NCBI RefSeq assembly: GCF_000961885.1
Contig: NZ_JZKH01000128.1
Location: 1-17,111, forward strand
Source of the DNA: Streptomyces rubellomurinus
GTDB taxonomy: Bacteria; Actinomycetota; Actinomycetes; Streptomycetales; Streptomycetaceae
Direction: 5' to 3'
DNA length: 17,111 nt
Made by a program: the position numbers and the translations under genes. Below are positions 1-7,700 of the stretch, in pieces. Position 1 is the stretch's first letter. Each line of letters opens with the position of its first letter. A model generated the notes under the pieces. It was not told the origin of the DNA, did not search any database, and worked only from the letters and a program-made list of their open reading frames with translations.

Positions 1-41
1 GACCAGCGACGAGCATCAATCTCGGATATGTCCCCACCCAT
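1..41 (-). CDS. Putative transposase, N-terminal fragment running off the window
   Basis: The minus-strand ATG at 39-41 starts the peptide MGGDISEIDARRW, which continues beyond position 1. The identical start lies in the right repeat at 17070. The peptide resembles the N-termini I associate with IS701-type transposases of Streptomyces, and the start sits close behind a presumed element end, as expected for a transposase. No clear Shine-Dalgarno sequence precedes it. With only 13 codons visible, the assignment rests mainly on position and on the duplication. Confidence 0.4.
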   Translation of the reverse strand, partial: MGGDISEIDARRW

Positions 42-98
42 GAACGGCCCAACGAGCGAACCCAACAACCGTCACGGTAAGCACCGTTGCAGTACTAG
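1..98 (-). repeat. Left copy of a 98-bp inverted repeat, probable insertion-sequence end
   Basis: This stretch is the exact reverse complement of 17013-17110 (98 of 98 bases by eye). Identity stops precisely after CTAG (95-98), and the next bases differ on the two sides. On the minus strand the repeat carries an ATG at 41 that opens a reading frame leading out of the window. The picture fits the 5' end of an insertion sequence that inserted at a CTAG-type site, with its body to the left. CTAG matches the YTAR targets known for IS701- and IS5-type elements, but I cannot fix the family from this end alone. An ordinary terminal inverted repeat is shorter than this, so two copies of one element in opposite orientation is the simplest reading. 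Confidence 0.75.
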
Positions 99-337
99 CA
101 TCCGGGTCCGACAATCAGGGCGCACGGGGCTGCTCTTTCAGCCGCTCTTGTGGCGGCGGTTCAAGCCGTCCGCCGGCTTCGGAACGCCCGCGGCGCCCGG
201 CTTGACGCCCGGCCGGCGCGTGTCCGAGGCGACCACGACACGCCGGTCGTTGGCGGAATCTCAGCGATCGTGATCACCTGGCTGCTCCTCGGCGACGAGG
301 CTCTCCACGAAGGCCGGAGACAGGGAAGGGGATGTGT
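99..337. other. Short non-coding stretch upstream of the ATPase pseudogene
   Basis: I see no convincing gene here. One plus-strand frame stays open throughout and would encode an Arg/Ala-rich peptide followed by a small hydrophobic patch (about 249-290). It has no start with a ribosome binding site and runs out of frame into the ATPase gene. It could be the remnant of a gene cut by the left insertion sequence, but it is probably only an open frame in G+C-rich DNA. Confidence 0.4.
326..331 (+). promoter_or_regulatory. Ribosome binding site deciding the GTG 338 start
   Basis: AAGGGG lies six bases before GTG 338, a normal spacing. The ATG at 332 directly abuts this motif and is too close to use it, so GTG 338 is the better start for the ATPase frame. 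Confidence 0.5.
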
Positions 338-1802
338 GTGGACGGCGACGAAGCACTTTCGGCGGCGGTGGAGAAGCTCCTCGGGGACCCTCGGACGGAT
401 CCAGGTTTCGACATCTGCAGCGTCCGGCAGGCGGCTCAGGCCGTCCGTCTGCTCGACGAGGGCCTGCGCAACGGGCTCGGGGTGTACCGGCTCATGGCCG
501 AGGGTGGGCAGAAGGGGGCCGAGACGCTCTCATCGGACCGGCTGCAGGTCCTGTCCGAGATGGTGCAGAACGCCGATGACACGGGTGCGGGCGAGATCCG
601 CTTCGTCTGGCGGTCGACCGAACTCCTGATCGCGCACGACGGCCAGGGGGTGCGCCTGCCGGACCTGCTCCTCCTCGGTCTGCCCTGGCTCAGCGGCAAG
701 ACCCGCGACGCCGAGGCCACCGGGCGCTTCGGCATCGGGCTGGCGACACTGCGGGCGCTGTCCACGGCTTGGGAGGTGCACTGCCACCCCTTCCATGTCC
801 GCTTCGCCGACCTCAACCTGGAGCCGGTCGAGCCGCTGGATCTGCCGGGCGACATCGCCGACGAGGCCTGGACAGTCTTCAGAATCCCCCTGGAACGCGA
901 CACTCTGTCGCCGGCCGAGCTTTTCCGGTGGTTCGACACCTGGAGCGACAGTTCACTGATGTTCCTGCGTCATCTGAAGCAGATCACCGTGCTGAGGGAC
1001 GAGCCCGGCGCGGCGCGTTCGAGTAAGGTCCGGTCGAGCGCCGTGCTGCGGTTGTCCTGGCGGGACGTCGGGCAGCAACGCCTTATGGTCGGCGGGACGG
1101 CGGCGAACGTCGGCGTCCGCGAGGCCCGTACGACCGACGGCGCGCTGTGGCGGGTGTACGACACCCGGGTCGCGTCGTTCGGCGAAGGGACACGCCGTCA
1201 CAAGGCCTCGGGATCGTCGATGCCGGTCGCCGTAGCGCTCCCCCTCGGTTCCGGCGCGGCCGGCAGTGTGCACGCCGGGCTGCCGGTCGTGCCGCTGGAC
1301 GTCGCGGTGCGCGTGAACGCGCAGTTCGATCCCGTCATCAGTCGTGAGGAGTTCGCCACCAGCCAGTTGAACGACGCCCTGGTCCCGCTGGTCGCAGATC
1401 TGGGAGGCGGCCGTTCTCGACGTCCTCGGCCACGTCGCACCCTCGGCGTGGCACCTCATTCCGCTGCCATCGCAGTCCGACGCGACTGCTCCGGCCAGGC
1501 TTCAGCACACCCTTCGAGCGGCACTCCTGGACCGGGCCCGCAACCAGGTGGCCGACCAGCTCTCGCTGTCGCTTCCGCACGACGTGGTGGCGCCGCTGTC
1601 TGACCTCGCCGTCGAGGAGGCCGCCCTGTCGGGAGTGATCGACTGGGCGGACGTCGCCCAGCTCGCCGAACTGCCGCACGCCTATCCGGAGAACGCGCGG
1701 GACCACGCCGGTCGCTGGCGCCGGGTCCTCGCCGACTGGCGGTCCCACGGTCGGGCGGGCCTCCGCGACGAGGTGCAGATCAGGCACGCGGTTAGCTTCC
1801 TG
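338..1802 (+). pseudogene. Sacsin/HSP90-like GHKL ATPase, frameshifted and truncated
   Basis: The protein starts with an ATP-binding domain of the sacsin N-terminal/HSP90 (GHKL) type. It shows the N-box QNADD at residues 77-81, the nucleotide-binding HDGQG at 100-104, and the glycine-rich lid motif GRFGIGL at 129-135. Such domains bind and hydrolyse ATP in chaperone-like or DNA-associated proteins; the substrate of this one is unknown. The first frame reads well to LVADL near 1402. Sense then continues in the frame one base on (from about 1404), through a coding-like stretch containing AWHLIPLPSQ, LSLSLPHDVV and ADWRSHGRAG. The shift equals one extra base or two lost bases in the run at 1400-1404. 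The 3' part ends at the insertion sequence near 1803, so the C-terminal region is missing. Family members are usually much longer than the roughly 488 codons left here. A functional product is unlikely. Confidence 0.75.
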
Positions 1803-1820
1803 AGCTTGATCTTTAACCTG
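1803..1820 (+). repeat. Left inverted repeat of the internal insertion sequence
   Basis: AGCTTGATCTTTAACCTG pairs with the reverse complement of 3364-3381 at 15 of 18 positions. It lies outside the transposase start and also covers its stop codon (TTA at 1813-1815, read on the minus strand). Confidence 0.5.
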
Positions 1821-3254
1821 TGCGGCCGTAGTGCTGGTCGAGCGTCTCGGCGCGTTTGACGGTCTTTCCCGGTGTGTGGCGGGGCGCTCTCGCTCGGTTG
1901 CTCGACCCAAGGGGGCGCCCTGGGCCGGGGCGGGAGGGTTTCGGTGCAGCCGCCGGTCGGGCCGCCTTCGCGCGGATGTTGCGAAATCCCCGTCGCACCC
2001 GGGCGGGCGTCAACTTATCCGCCGGCAGTGGGCGTTCCCAGGGCCGACGTAGATCCTTCACGGCTTGGCGGGCGAGCCACAACTGGGTGTGCGCGACGAT
2101 GATCAGCCATGTCCAGACGTCGGCGCTGGCTGGCTCTCGAAGCTTGGGCGTGGTCCAGCCCAGTGTCTGCTTCAGCAGGCGGAAGGTGTGTTCCAGGTCG
2201 AATCTGCGCAGGTATGCCTGCCAGAGCTGGTCGACGTGGCGGGCGTCGGCGCCTGGGCGCGAGGACCACAGCCATACCGGGTCCGGGTCCCGCCCGCCGG
2301 GCAGGTGCTCGACGGTCAGGCGGACCACGAGGCCATGCAGGATGGGGAGTTCGGCATTTTGGTCGGCGATCCAGGCCGAGCGGCGGGTGAGCCGGGGGTG
2401 AAGGCGGTCCCATGCGCTGGCGATGGCGGTGCCGTAGCGTGTCGTCGCGGTCCGGGTCTCGATCTGAGGATCCCCCAGGTGGTGGCCCTGGCGAGGGCGA
2501 ACGGGGTGCCGTGCATACGTGGGCGGCCCGGCCGAGGAGCGGCGTTGTGCGGAGCGGGGTCCCTGGCCAGCACCCGGTCGGAACGTAGCCTGCCGCACAC
2601 CTCCACGGGCAGGTCGGCGAGCAGGAAGGCCAGGCGGGCCAGGTCGTAGCCGGCGTCGGCGACGATCAGCAACTCGGGTTCACCCGGCCTCCAGTGGCCC
2701 GCTGCGACGATCCGCCCGATGACGTCACGCAGTTGTGCAGCGGTGACCGCCGCGGCGTCGTCGGCCGGGCCGAGTCGGACCGCGTCCAGCAGCCGGCACC
2801 AGGAGGTGCGGCCGGACTCCAGCACGGCGACGAAGGAGTAGGGTCAGCCGGGGATGAACTGGTCCTTGCTGCGACCGCGCCCGTAGACGTGGCAGAACAG
2901 CCGTTCGGGGCTGGTCTCGGCGTCCGGCCGCAGCCAGTTGGAGATGTCGACGGCCAGCACGATCCGGCCCTCGACCGCGCGCGGCACGGGCAGCGAGGCC
3001 AGCAGGGCGCGAAGCCGGGCCGGTTCGACCCAGCCGGTGTTCAGCGCCTGGTACAGGGCGCCGTGCCCGCGCCGGTGCTCGGCCTGCAGACTCAGGTCCA
3101 CCAACGCTCGCACGGGTCCGTCCTTGCACAGGATCGCGTCGGTGAGCTCGAAGAGGGCATCGGCGCGGACGTACAGGCATTCGTAGAACTCGACCCGAAA
3201 GCGGGACAACACGTCCAACGCCGCACCTGCGGCAGCCTCAACCGGGACACTCAT
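1813..3254 (-). pseudogene. DDE transposase, broken by a nonsense codon and a frameshift
   Basis: Read on the minus strand from ATG 3254 (MSVPVEAAAG), the gene resembles a large streptomycete transposase family related to IS701. Three acidic catalytic positions can be seen: Asp in LAVDISNW, Asp in LLIVADAGYD, and Glu in FDLEHTFRLLKQTLGW. After KDQFIPG the frame meets TGA (2844-2846) where a Trp codon is expected, and sense resumes at once with PYSFVAVLESGR. A second lesion lies in the C-run at 2472-2476. One missing base there moves the reading from a frame ending in RATTWG to one continuing DPQIETRT. With that base restored the gene would be 481 codons including its stop. The product is inactive unless supplied in trans. 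I chose the 3254 start because upstream codons give an unrelated low-complexity N-terminus. Confidence 0.85.
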
Positions 3255-3363
3255 GGGCAGCGGCCGTTCTCTCTTGCTTCCTGACTCGACACCTCGAAGC
3301 GTGGGGAACGGCCGCCTCCGCTGTCCCGGGAAGAACCACAGATCAGCAGGTCGGGTGACCTGC

Positions 3364-3381
3364 GAGGTTAAACAACAAGCT
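3364..3381 (-). repeat. Right inverted repeat of the internal insertion sequence
   Basis: On the minus strand this reads AGCTTGTTGTTTAACCTC, matching 1803-1820 with three mismatches. It lies about 110 bp upstream of the transposase start, a plausible distance for an element end. Confidence 0.5.
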
Positions 3382-3391
3382 AAGCAGTTCG

Positions 3392-3816
3392 ACAACGCTG
3401 TCGCCGGAGCGGATCGCTGAGATCGACGAGGTCATCGATCGCATCACGCGGTGGGTGAGAGGCCGCGAAGACTCGTCGGTCTGCTCCTCGTCGAATCATG
3501 CGCCCGCAACGCCGCACGACCCGACTCCGACATCGACATCGTCCTGCTCACCACGGACGAGCCCCGATACCTTGACGACGCCGCCTGGGCCGGGGAACTC
3601 GGCCTGGGCGAACTGATCCGCACCCAGGAGTGGGGGCCGATCACCGAACGGCGCTACTCCATGGCCTCCGGGCTCGAGGTCGAGGTCGGGACCGGCTCTC
3701 CGACCTGGGCGAAGACGGATCCCGTCGATCCGGGGACGCGTCGCGTGGTGACGGACGGCGCCCGCGTGCTACACGATCCGTCAGGCATTCTGGCCGATCT
3801 GCTCGCCGCTTGTTAG
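3392..3816 (+). pseudogene. Nucleotidyltransferase (MNT-type), start lost, frameshifted, active site altered
   Basis: This is a small nucleotidyltransferase-fold protein of the kind that transfers a nucleotide to a small molecule, protein or RNA. The catalytic acidic motif DSDIDIV is intact (codons 3523-3543). The helical lead-in SPERIAEIDEVIDRITRWVRG is read from 3401 in one frame. The core continues from LVGLLLVESCARNAARP in another, which requires one lost base near 3469-3473. The usual Gly-Ser of this fold reads Glu-Ser (GAA at 3493-3495), one base from GGA. Upstream there is no ATG or GTG in the first frame before the insertion sequence, so the start has probably been lost to the insertion. 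The in-frame GTG at 3451 would yield 121 residues but begins out of frame with the helical lead-in. The neighbouring ATPase ruin may once have been in the same operon, which cannot be shown here. Confidence 0.65.
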
Positions 3817-3877
3817 TCGACCGGGGGCCTGTCGGACCTGTCCGTCGAGGTCGTCGTCCTCCTCGTGGAGGGGGCGG

Positions 3878-3909
3878 CAGCCGTGGATGCCCGTGTTTGT
3901 AGGCGGCTG
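3878..3909 (-). terminator. Possible stem-loop terminator after the BMP-like gene
   Basis: CAGCCG (3878-3883) and CGGCTG (3904-3909) can pair across a 20-base loop, just past the minus-strand stop at 3916. A second small hairpin, CCTCC-TCGT-GGAGG, lies at 3858-3871. Neither has a T-tract, so termination is only a possibility suggested by position. Confidence 0.25.
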
Positions 3910-3915
3910 TACGGC

Positions 3916-4452
3916 TCAGTGCCCAGGAGAGGGCAGTGCGAGCGCTTGGCGGCGGACTTCGGCCGCTTTGTCGGTGTCGCTGCCCGTGATCGTGGCGACC
4001 CCGGCGGGCGAGGGCTGTCCTTCGACGGTCACGGCGACAAATGAAGTGTGCGGGTTGGCCTTGGCCGCGGCATTCAGTGCCTGCCCGAAGGTGGGGCCAA
4101 CTGCGACGATCAAGTCGCAATGCTGAGCAGCGAGTCCGGCGAGATAGGGAAGCGCCTGGTCGGCGGTGGTGGCTGCAGGGAATAGCTGTTGGACATTCAA
4201 CTGGCCCTGCTGGGATGCCTCTTGGAGGGCTGCCCAGATCGTACTCGTGTCAGTCCGATTGCCGGCCTCGGTGGTGTCGCCGGTCAGGCAGGCGGTGCGG
4301 CGTCCGGCGATGTTTGAAGGCGTGACCGGGGCCGGTCGATTGTCCGCCGTGTCGTCTGTCCCGAGGGTGAGCAGCGCGACGACAGTGGCGACGGTCAGGG
4401 CTGAGACGAGTCCGAGCGCCCAGCGCACGTGCGGGCTGGTGGGGAACATCAT
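3916..4452 (-). CDS. Membrane-anchored BMP-like substrate-binding protein, short form
   Basis: This 178-residue protein has a short basic N-terminus and a hydrophobic segment at about residues 11-31, without a lipobox cysteine or obvious cleavage site, so it is probably membrane-anchored with an outward-facing domain. The outer part contains QALPYLAGLAAQHCDLIVAV (about 99-118) and a following stretch ending in SFVAVTVEG. These match the D-L-I-V-A-V-G core of BMP-family (basic membrane protein) periplasmic binding domains, which bind nucleosides in known ABC transporters. Full-length BMP proteins have about 350 residues, so only about one lobe is present and no transporter genes lie nearby. 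The ATG at 4452 has AGGAG nine bases upstream; the ATG at 4449 is an alternative. It diverges from the toxin gene across about 270 bp. A sensory or accessory role for the toxin locus is possible but unsupported by direct evidence. Confidence 0.65.
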   Translation of the reverse strand: MMFPTSPHVRWALGLVSALTVATVVALLTLGTDDTADNRPAPVTPSNIAGRRTACLTGDTTEAGNRTDTSTIWAALQEASQQGQLNVQQLFPAATTADQALPYLAGLAAQHCDLIVAVGPTFGQALNAAAKANPHTSFVAVTVEGQPSPAGVATITGSDTDKAAEVRRQALALPSPGH

Positions 4453-4461
4453 GACGGGCTG

Positions 4462-4466
4462 CTCCT
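4462..4466 (-). promoter_or_regulatory. Ribosome binding site for the BMP-like gene
   Basis: On the minus strand this reads AGGAG, nine bases before the ATG at 4452, which supports that start. Confidence 0.55.
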
Positions 4467-4605
4467 GGCGCGTGGTGGTCGTTGGCGTGGACGACGGAGT
4501 CCAGCGGTGACGTCAAGCTTCGCCCAGCGGTTTCTCTCTCCAGGTAAAGAACATGAAAAAAGTCTGAAGATCATATGCGGGCATTATGGGAGGTAATTCC
4601 ATCAA

Positions 4606-4635
4606 TTGACCATGGGGTTGTCGATTTTGATCTGT
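4606..4635 (+). promoter_or_regulatory. Possible promoter of the toxin gene
   Basis: The divergent region 4467-4711 is visibly richer in A/T than its surroundings, especially 4540-4640. TTGACC (4606-4611) matches a -35 box well. At 17-18 bases spacing the -10 position reads only GATCTG or ATCTGT, a weak match. The leader to the start codon would be about 80 bases. I saw no clear operator repeat. Confidence 0.25.
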
Positions 4636-4711
4636 ACCGAAAGGGCTTGAGCCGGATAGGAAGGAGGCGGGCCGGAGCCAGGGGAGACTCGGCTGCTTCG
4701 TCGGTATTTGT

Positions 4712-4716
4712 GGGGG
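4712..4716 (+). promoter_or_regulatory. Ribosome binding site deciding the ATG 4724 start
   Basis: GGGGG ends seven bases before ATG 4724. The in-frame TTG at 4718 would sit almost on top of it, so ATG 4724 is preferred. It also gives a textbook signal peptide start with two arginines. Confidence 0.6.
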
Positions 4717-4723
4717 ATTGGCC

Positions 4724-7700
4724 ATGCGTCGCTGGCTTGCGTTCATCACGGCCCTGGGTGTCCTGCTGACGGTCGGTACTCAGGAGGCGAGTGCGTTCAC
4801 TGCCGCCAATGCGCCGGCCCGGACGGCCACTCCGAACACCCCGCAACAGCTCAGTGGTGACCCGAGCCAGGGGAGCCACACGGTTTCGTCCTCGCAAACC
4901 AAGAAGGACGGCGGCACTCCCGGGGGGACCGCTCACCAGGCGGGCCCAGGCGAGCTGCCCGAGACCAGAGCGGTGGCCGGAGACACCACCACTCACCCCT
5001 CGGGCGACGGGCAACCCAAGACCCCGGTGAAGGGCGAGGCCGTCACCCCGCCGCCGTCACTGGAACACCGCCCCGGTGATGCCAAGCCCGGCATTCCACG
5101 GTCCGGCGGTCCGGCGCAGCCGAAGGCTGCCGCACCGCAGAACGACACCAAGGACGACAAGGGAACGAAGAACCGCGGCGCCAAGTCCGCGGTGCCCTCG
5201 GCCCAGGACCTCCAGGCCCGTAACGACGCGGCCACCGGTGCCGGCTCCCCGGCGCCGTCCGCCGAGGGCACCGAGGTCACCGGTGCCCGGACCGACAGCA
5301 CCTCGGTCTACCAGAACCCGGACGGTACCAGGACTCTGCGCGTGTACCCCCGGCCCGTGCACTACCGGAAGGCAGACGGCAGCTGGGGCGACATCAACAC
5401 CAACTTCTCGCTCGACCGCTCCGGTCGCTGGGCCGAGCAGGCCAACAGCCAGCAGGCCACCTTTGCCGTCAAGTCCGATGATCCCTCGGTCGTGAGTTGG
5501 TCCCTGGACTCCGGGCACACGGTCTCCTACGGCCTGCAGGGCGCGGCATCGGTTCGCGGTGTCGTCCAGGGCGACACCTTGACCTACCCACTCGCGCGCC
5601 CCGCAAGTGACGTCGTCTACAACGGCCTTGCCCAGGGCATCAAGGAATCGCTGGTCCTGCATGATGCGACCGCCCCGACGAGCTGGCTCTTCCCGCTGCA
5701 CGCCACCGGGTTGACCCCGGCGATCGGGCCGGCCGGCGAGGTGCAGTTCAAGGACGCCTCCGGCGCGGTTCGGCTGACCATTCCGCGCGGCTTCATGATG
5801 GACGCGAAGGTCGACCCGGCCTCCGGCGACGGCGTGGTCAGCGACGGCGTCCACTACCGCCTGATCGATCAGAACGGCGTTCCCGCTCTGCAGATGGACC
5901 TGGACGAAACCTGGCTGCACGATCCCAAGCGTGTCTTCCCGATCACCGTCGACCCGTCGACCACGTCCATTGGCGTCGGCCAGTCGACCTTCGTCCGGTC
6001 CGACCAAACCGCGAACTTCTCGACCGACCCGCTACTGCGGATCGGCACCTCAGACGGCGGCGCCTCCAAGGTGAACAGCTACCTTTACTTCCCCGGCGTG
6101 GCCGGCGCGCTGCAGAACGACTACCTGCACGCCGTCAGCCTCAACCTGAACAACACGCATTCGTACGAGTGCTCGCCGCACCCGGTGTACGTCAACCAGA
6201 TCACCAGTGGGTGGGACCCGGCGACGATCAACACCTACCCAGGTGTATCGATCGGCCAGCAGATGGGCACCGCCAGCTTCTCCGCGGGCGAAACGTGCGG
6301 GGGCGCGATGTGGGAGCCCATCGACCTGGGGCGCAGCCACAACGACCCGGGCGTCCAACTGGTCGAGAGCTGGGCCCGCGGCGGTGCCAACTACGGCCTC
6401 GCGCTGACGGCCAGCACCACCGACTCCAACCACTGGAAGAAGTTCTCCAGCGCCAACAGCGCCTACCCGCCCTACCTCTCGATCGTCTACAGCGACTGGG
6501 CGGCGACCTACGCGCCGGCCGGCAGCTACATGCCGCCGACCTACAACACGCCCGGCTACCAGCAGGTCACCCTGACCAACATGGCGGCCAACTGGTGGAA
6601 CTCGCAGAGCATGCAGGTCAAGGCCCGCCTGTTCGACTCGAACTGGAACGAGCAATGGTTCAACGCTCCGCTCACCGGCGTCTCCGGACTGGTCAAGACC
6701 TATGACTCCGTGACAGTCAACGGGGTGATCCCGCCACTGCCGCTCGGCCGGTCCTACTACCTCTGCTGGGACGGGTACGTCGGCGGAACCACGTCCCTGC
6801 ACGACTCCTACTCAATACCCTTCGGCACCTGCAACACCGTCTCCGGGGCCAACACCGCTCCCCAGTTGGACGTACTGGCGCCACCCAACAACACCGTGGT
6901 CGGCAACCTCACCCCGCAGCTCTACGCCACCGGCCACGACCCGGACAACTATCCCGGTACGGGGCTGGACTACGACTTCCGGGTCTACACCAACCCGTCG
7001 TCGGGCGACCCCCAGCTCATTGCCGAATCGGGCTGGCAGTCCAGCACCTCGTGGGCGGTACCGACCGGCAAACTCGCCTGGAATACTGGCTACCTGTGGA
7101 ACGTCAAGGTCGGCGACCACATCGGTGAGAGCCCGCTGTCCAGCACCGTCTCCTTCTCCACTCAGGTCCAACAGCCGGTGATCACCTCCCACCTGGGCGG
7201 TGCGGTCGGCGACGGGGCCGGCCGTCCCTTCGACGCCAAGGTCGGCAACTACACCACGGCAGCCACCGACGCGGACGTCAAGAGCATCGGACCGGCGCTG
7301 ACGGTCAACCGCTCGTACAACTCCCTGGATCCGCGCGCGTCGACGCTGTTCGGCAACGGCTGGACCTCGAACTTCGACATGCGGGTCCAGCCCGACAACG
7401 ACGGCACCGACTCTGTCGTCCTCACCACCGCCAGCGGCCGGGCGGCCCGCTTCGGGGCCGACCCGAACAAGGGTGCCCTGTACACGCCGCCATCGGGCGA
7501 GTTCCAGTCCCTCACCAAGGTCGCTGCCGGGTTCGACCTGATGGCCAAGGACGGTACCCGCTACGAGTTCCACGTCGTCTCGGGCGACGGCTATGCGTTG
7601 TCCCTGGTGCGCGACGCGGTCGGCCGCACCCAGGAGCTGAGTTACACCAACGGCGTTCTGACGACGGTGAAGGACACATCGTCGAGCCGGGTGCTGCATT

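Larger units (their letters stand above)
1803..3381 (-). mobile_element. Degenerate IS701-like insertion sequence
   Basis: The element consists of a broken minus-strand DDE transposase gene bounded by imperfect inverted repeats of 18 bp (1803-1820 and 3364-3381, 15 of 18 matching). It separates the truncated ATPase gene on its left from the start-less nucleotidyltransferase on its right, so it lies at the break in both. The exact outer ends are uncertain. TTAGCTT also occurs outside the left repeat (1792-1798), and its complement AAGCTAA spans the right repeat's outer edge (3378-3384), so the true boundary may be a few bases further out. I see no clear direct target duplication, which suggests a deletion or rearrangement after insertion. 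Confidence 0.7.

Noticed and set aside
150..629. Plus-strand frame across the start of the ATPase gene
   Set aside because: Beyond 338 it is an out-of-frame Arg/Ser-rich shadow of the ATPase motifs, and its start has no ribosome binding site.
2065..3284. Plus-strand frames opposite the transposase
   Set aside because: They show no family features, while the minus strand shows DDE motifs and family-like sequence throughout.
3641..4120. Minus-strand Arg/Pro-rich frame over the nucleotidyltransferase end
   Set aside because: Its composition is low-complexity, and it overlaps both the nucleotidyltransferase and the BMP-like gene, each better supported.
4718..4720. TTG as the toxin start codon
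   Set aside because: The GGGGG motif at 4712-4716 would be only one base away. ATG 4724 has normal spacing and gives a standard signal peptide.
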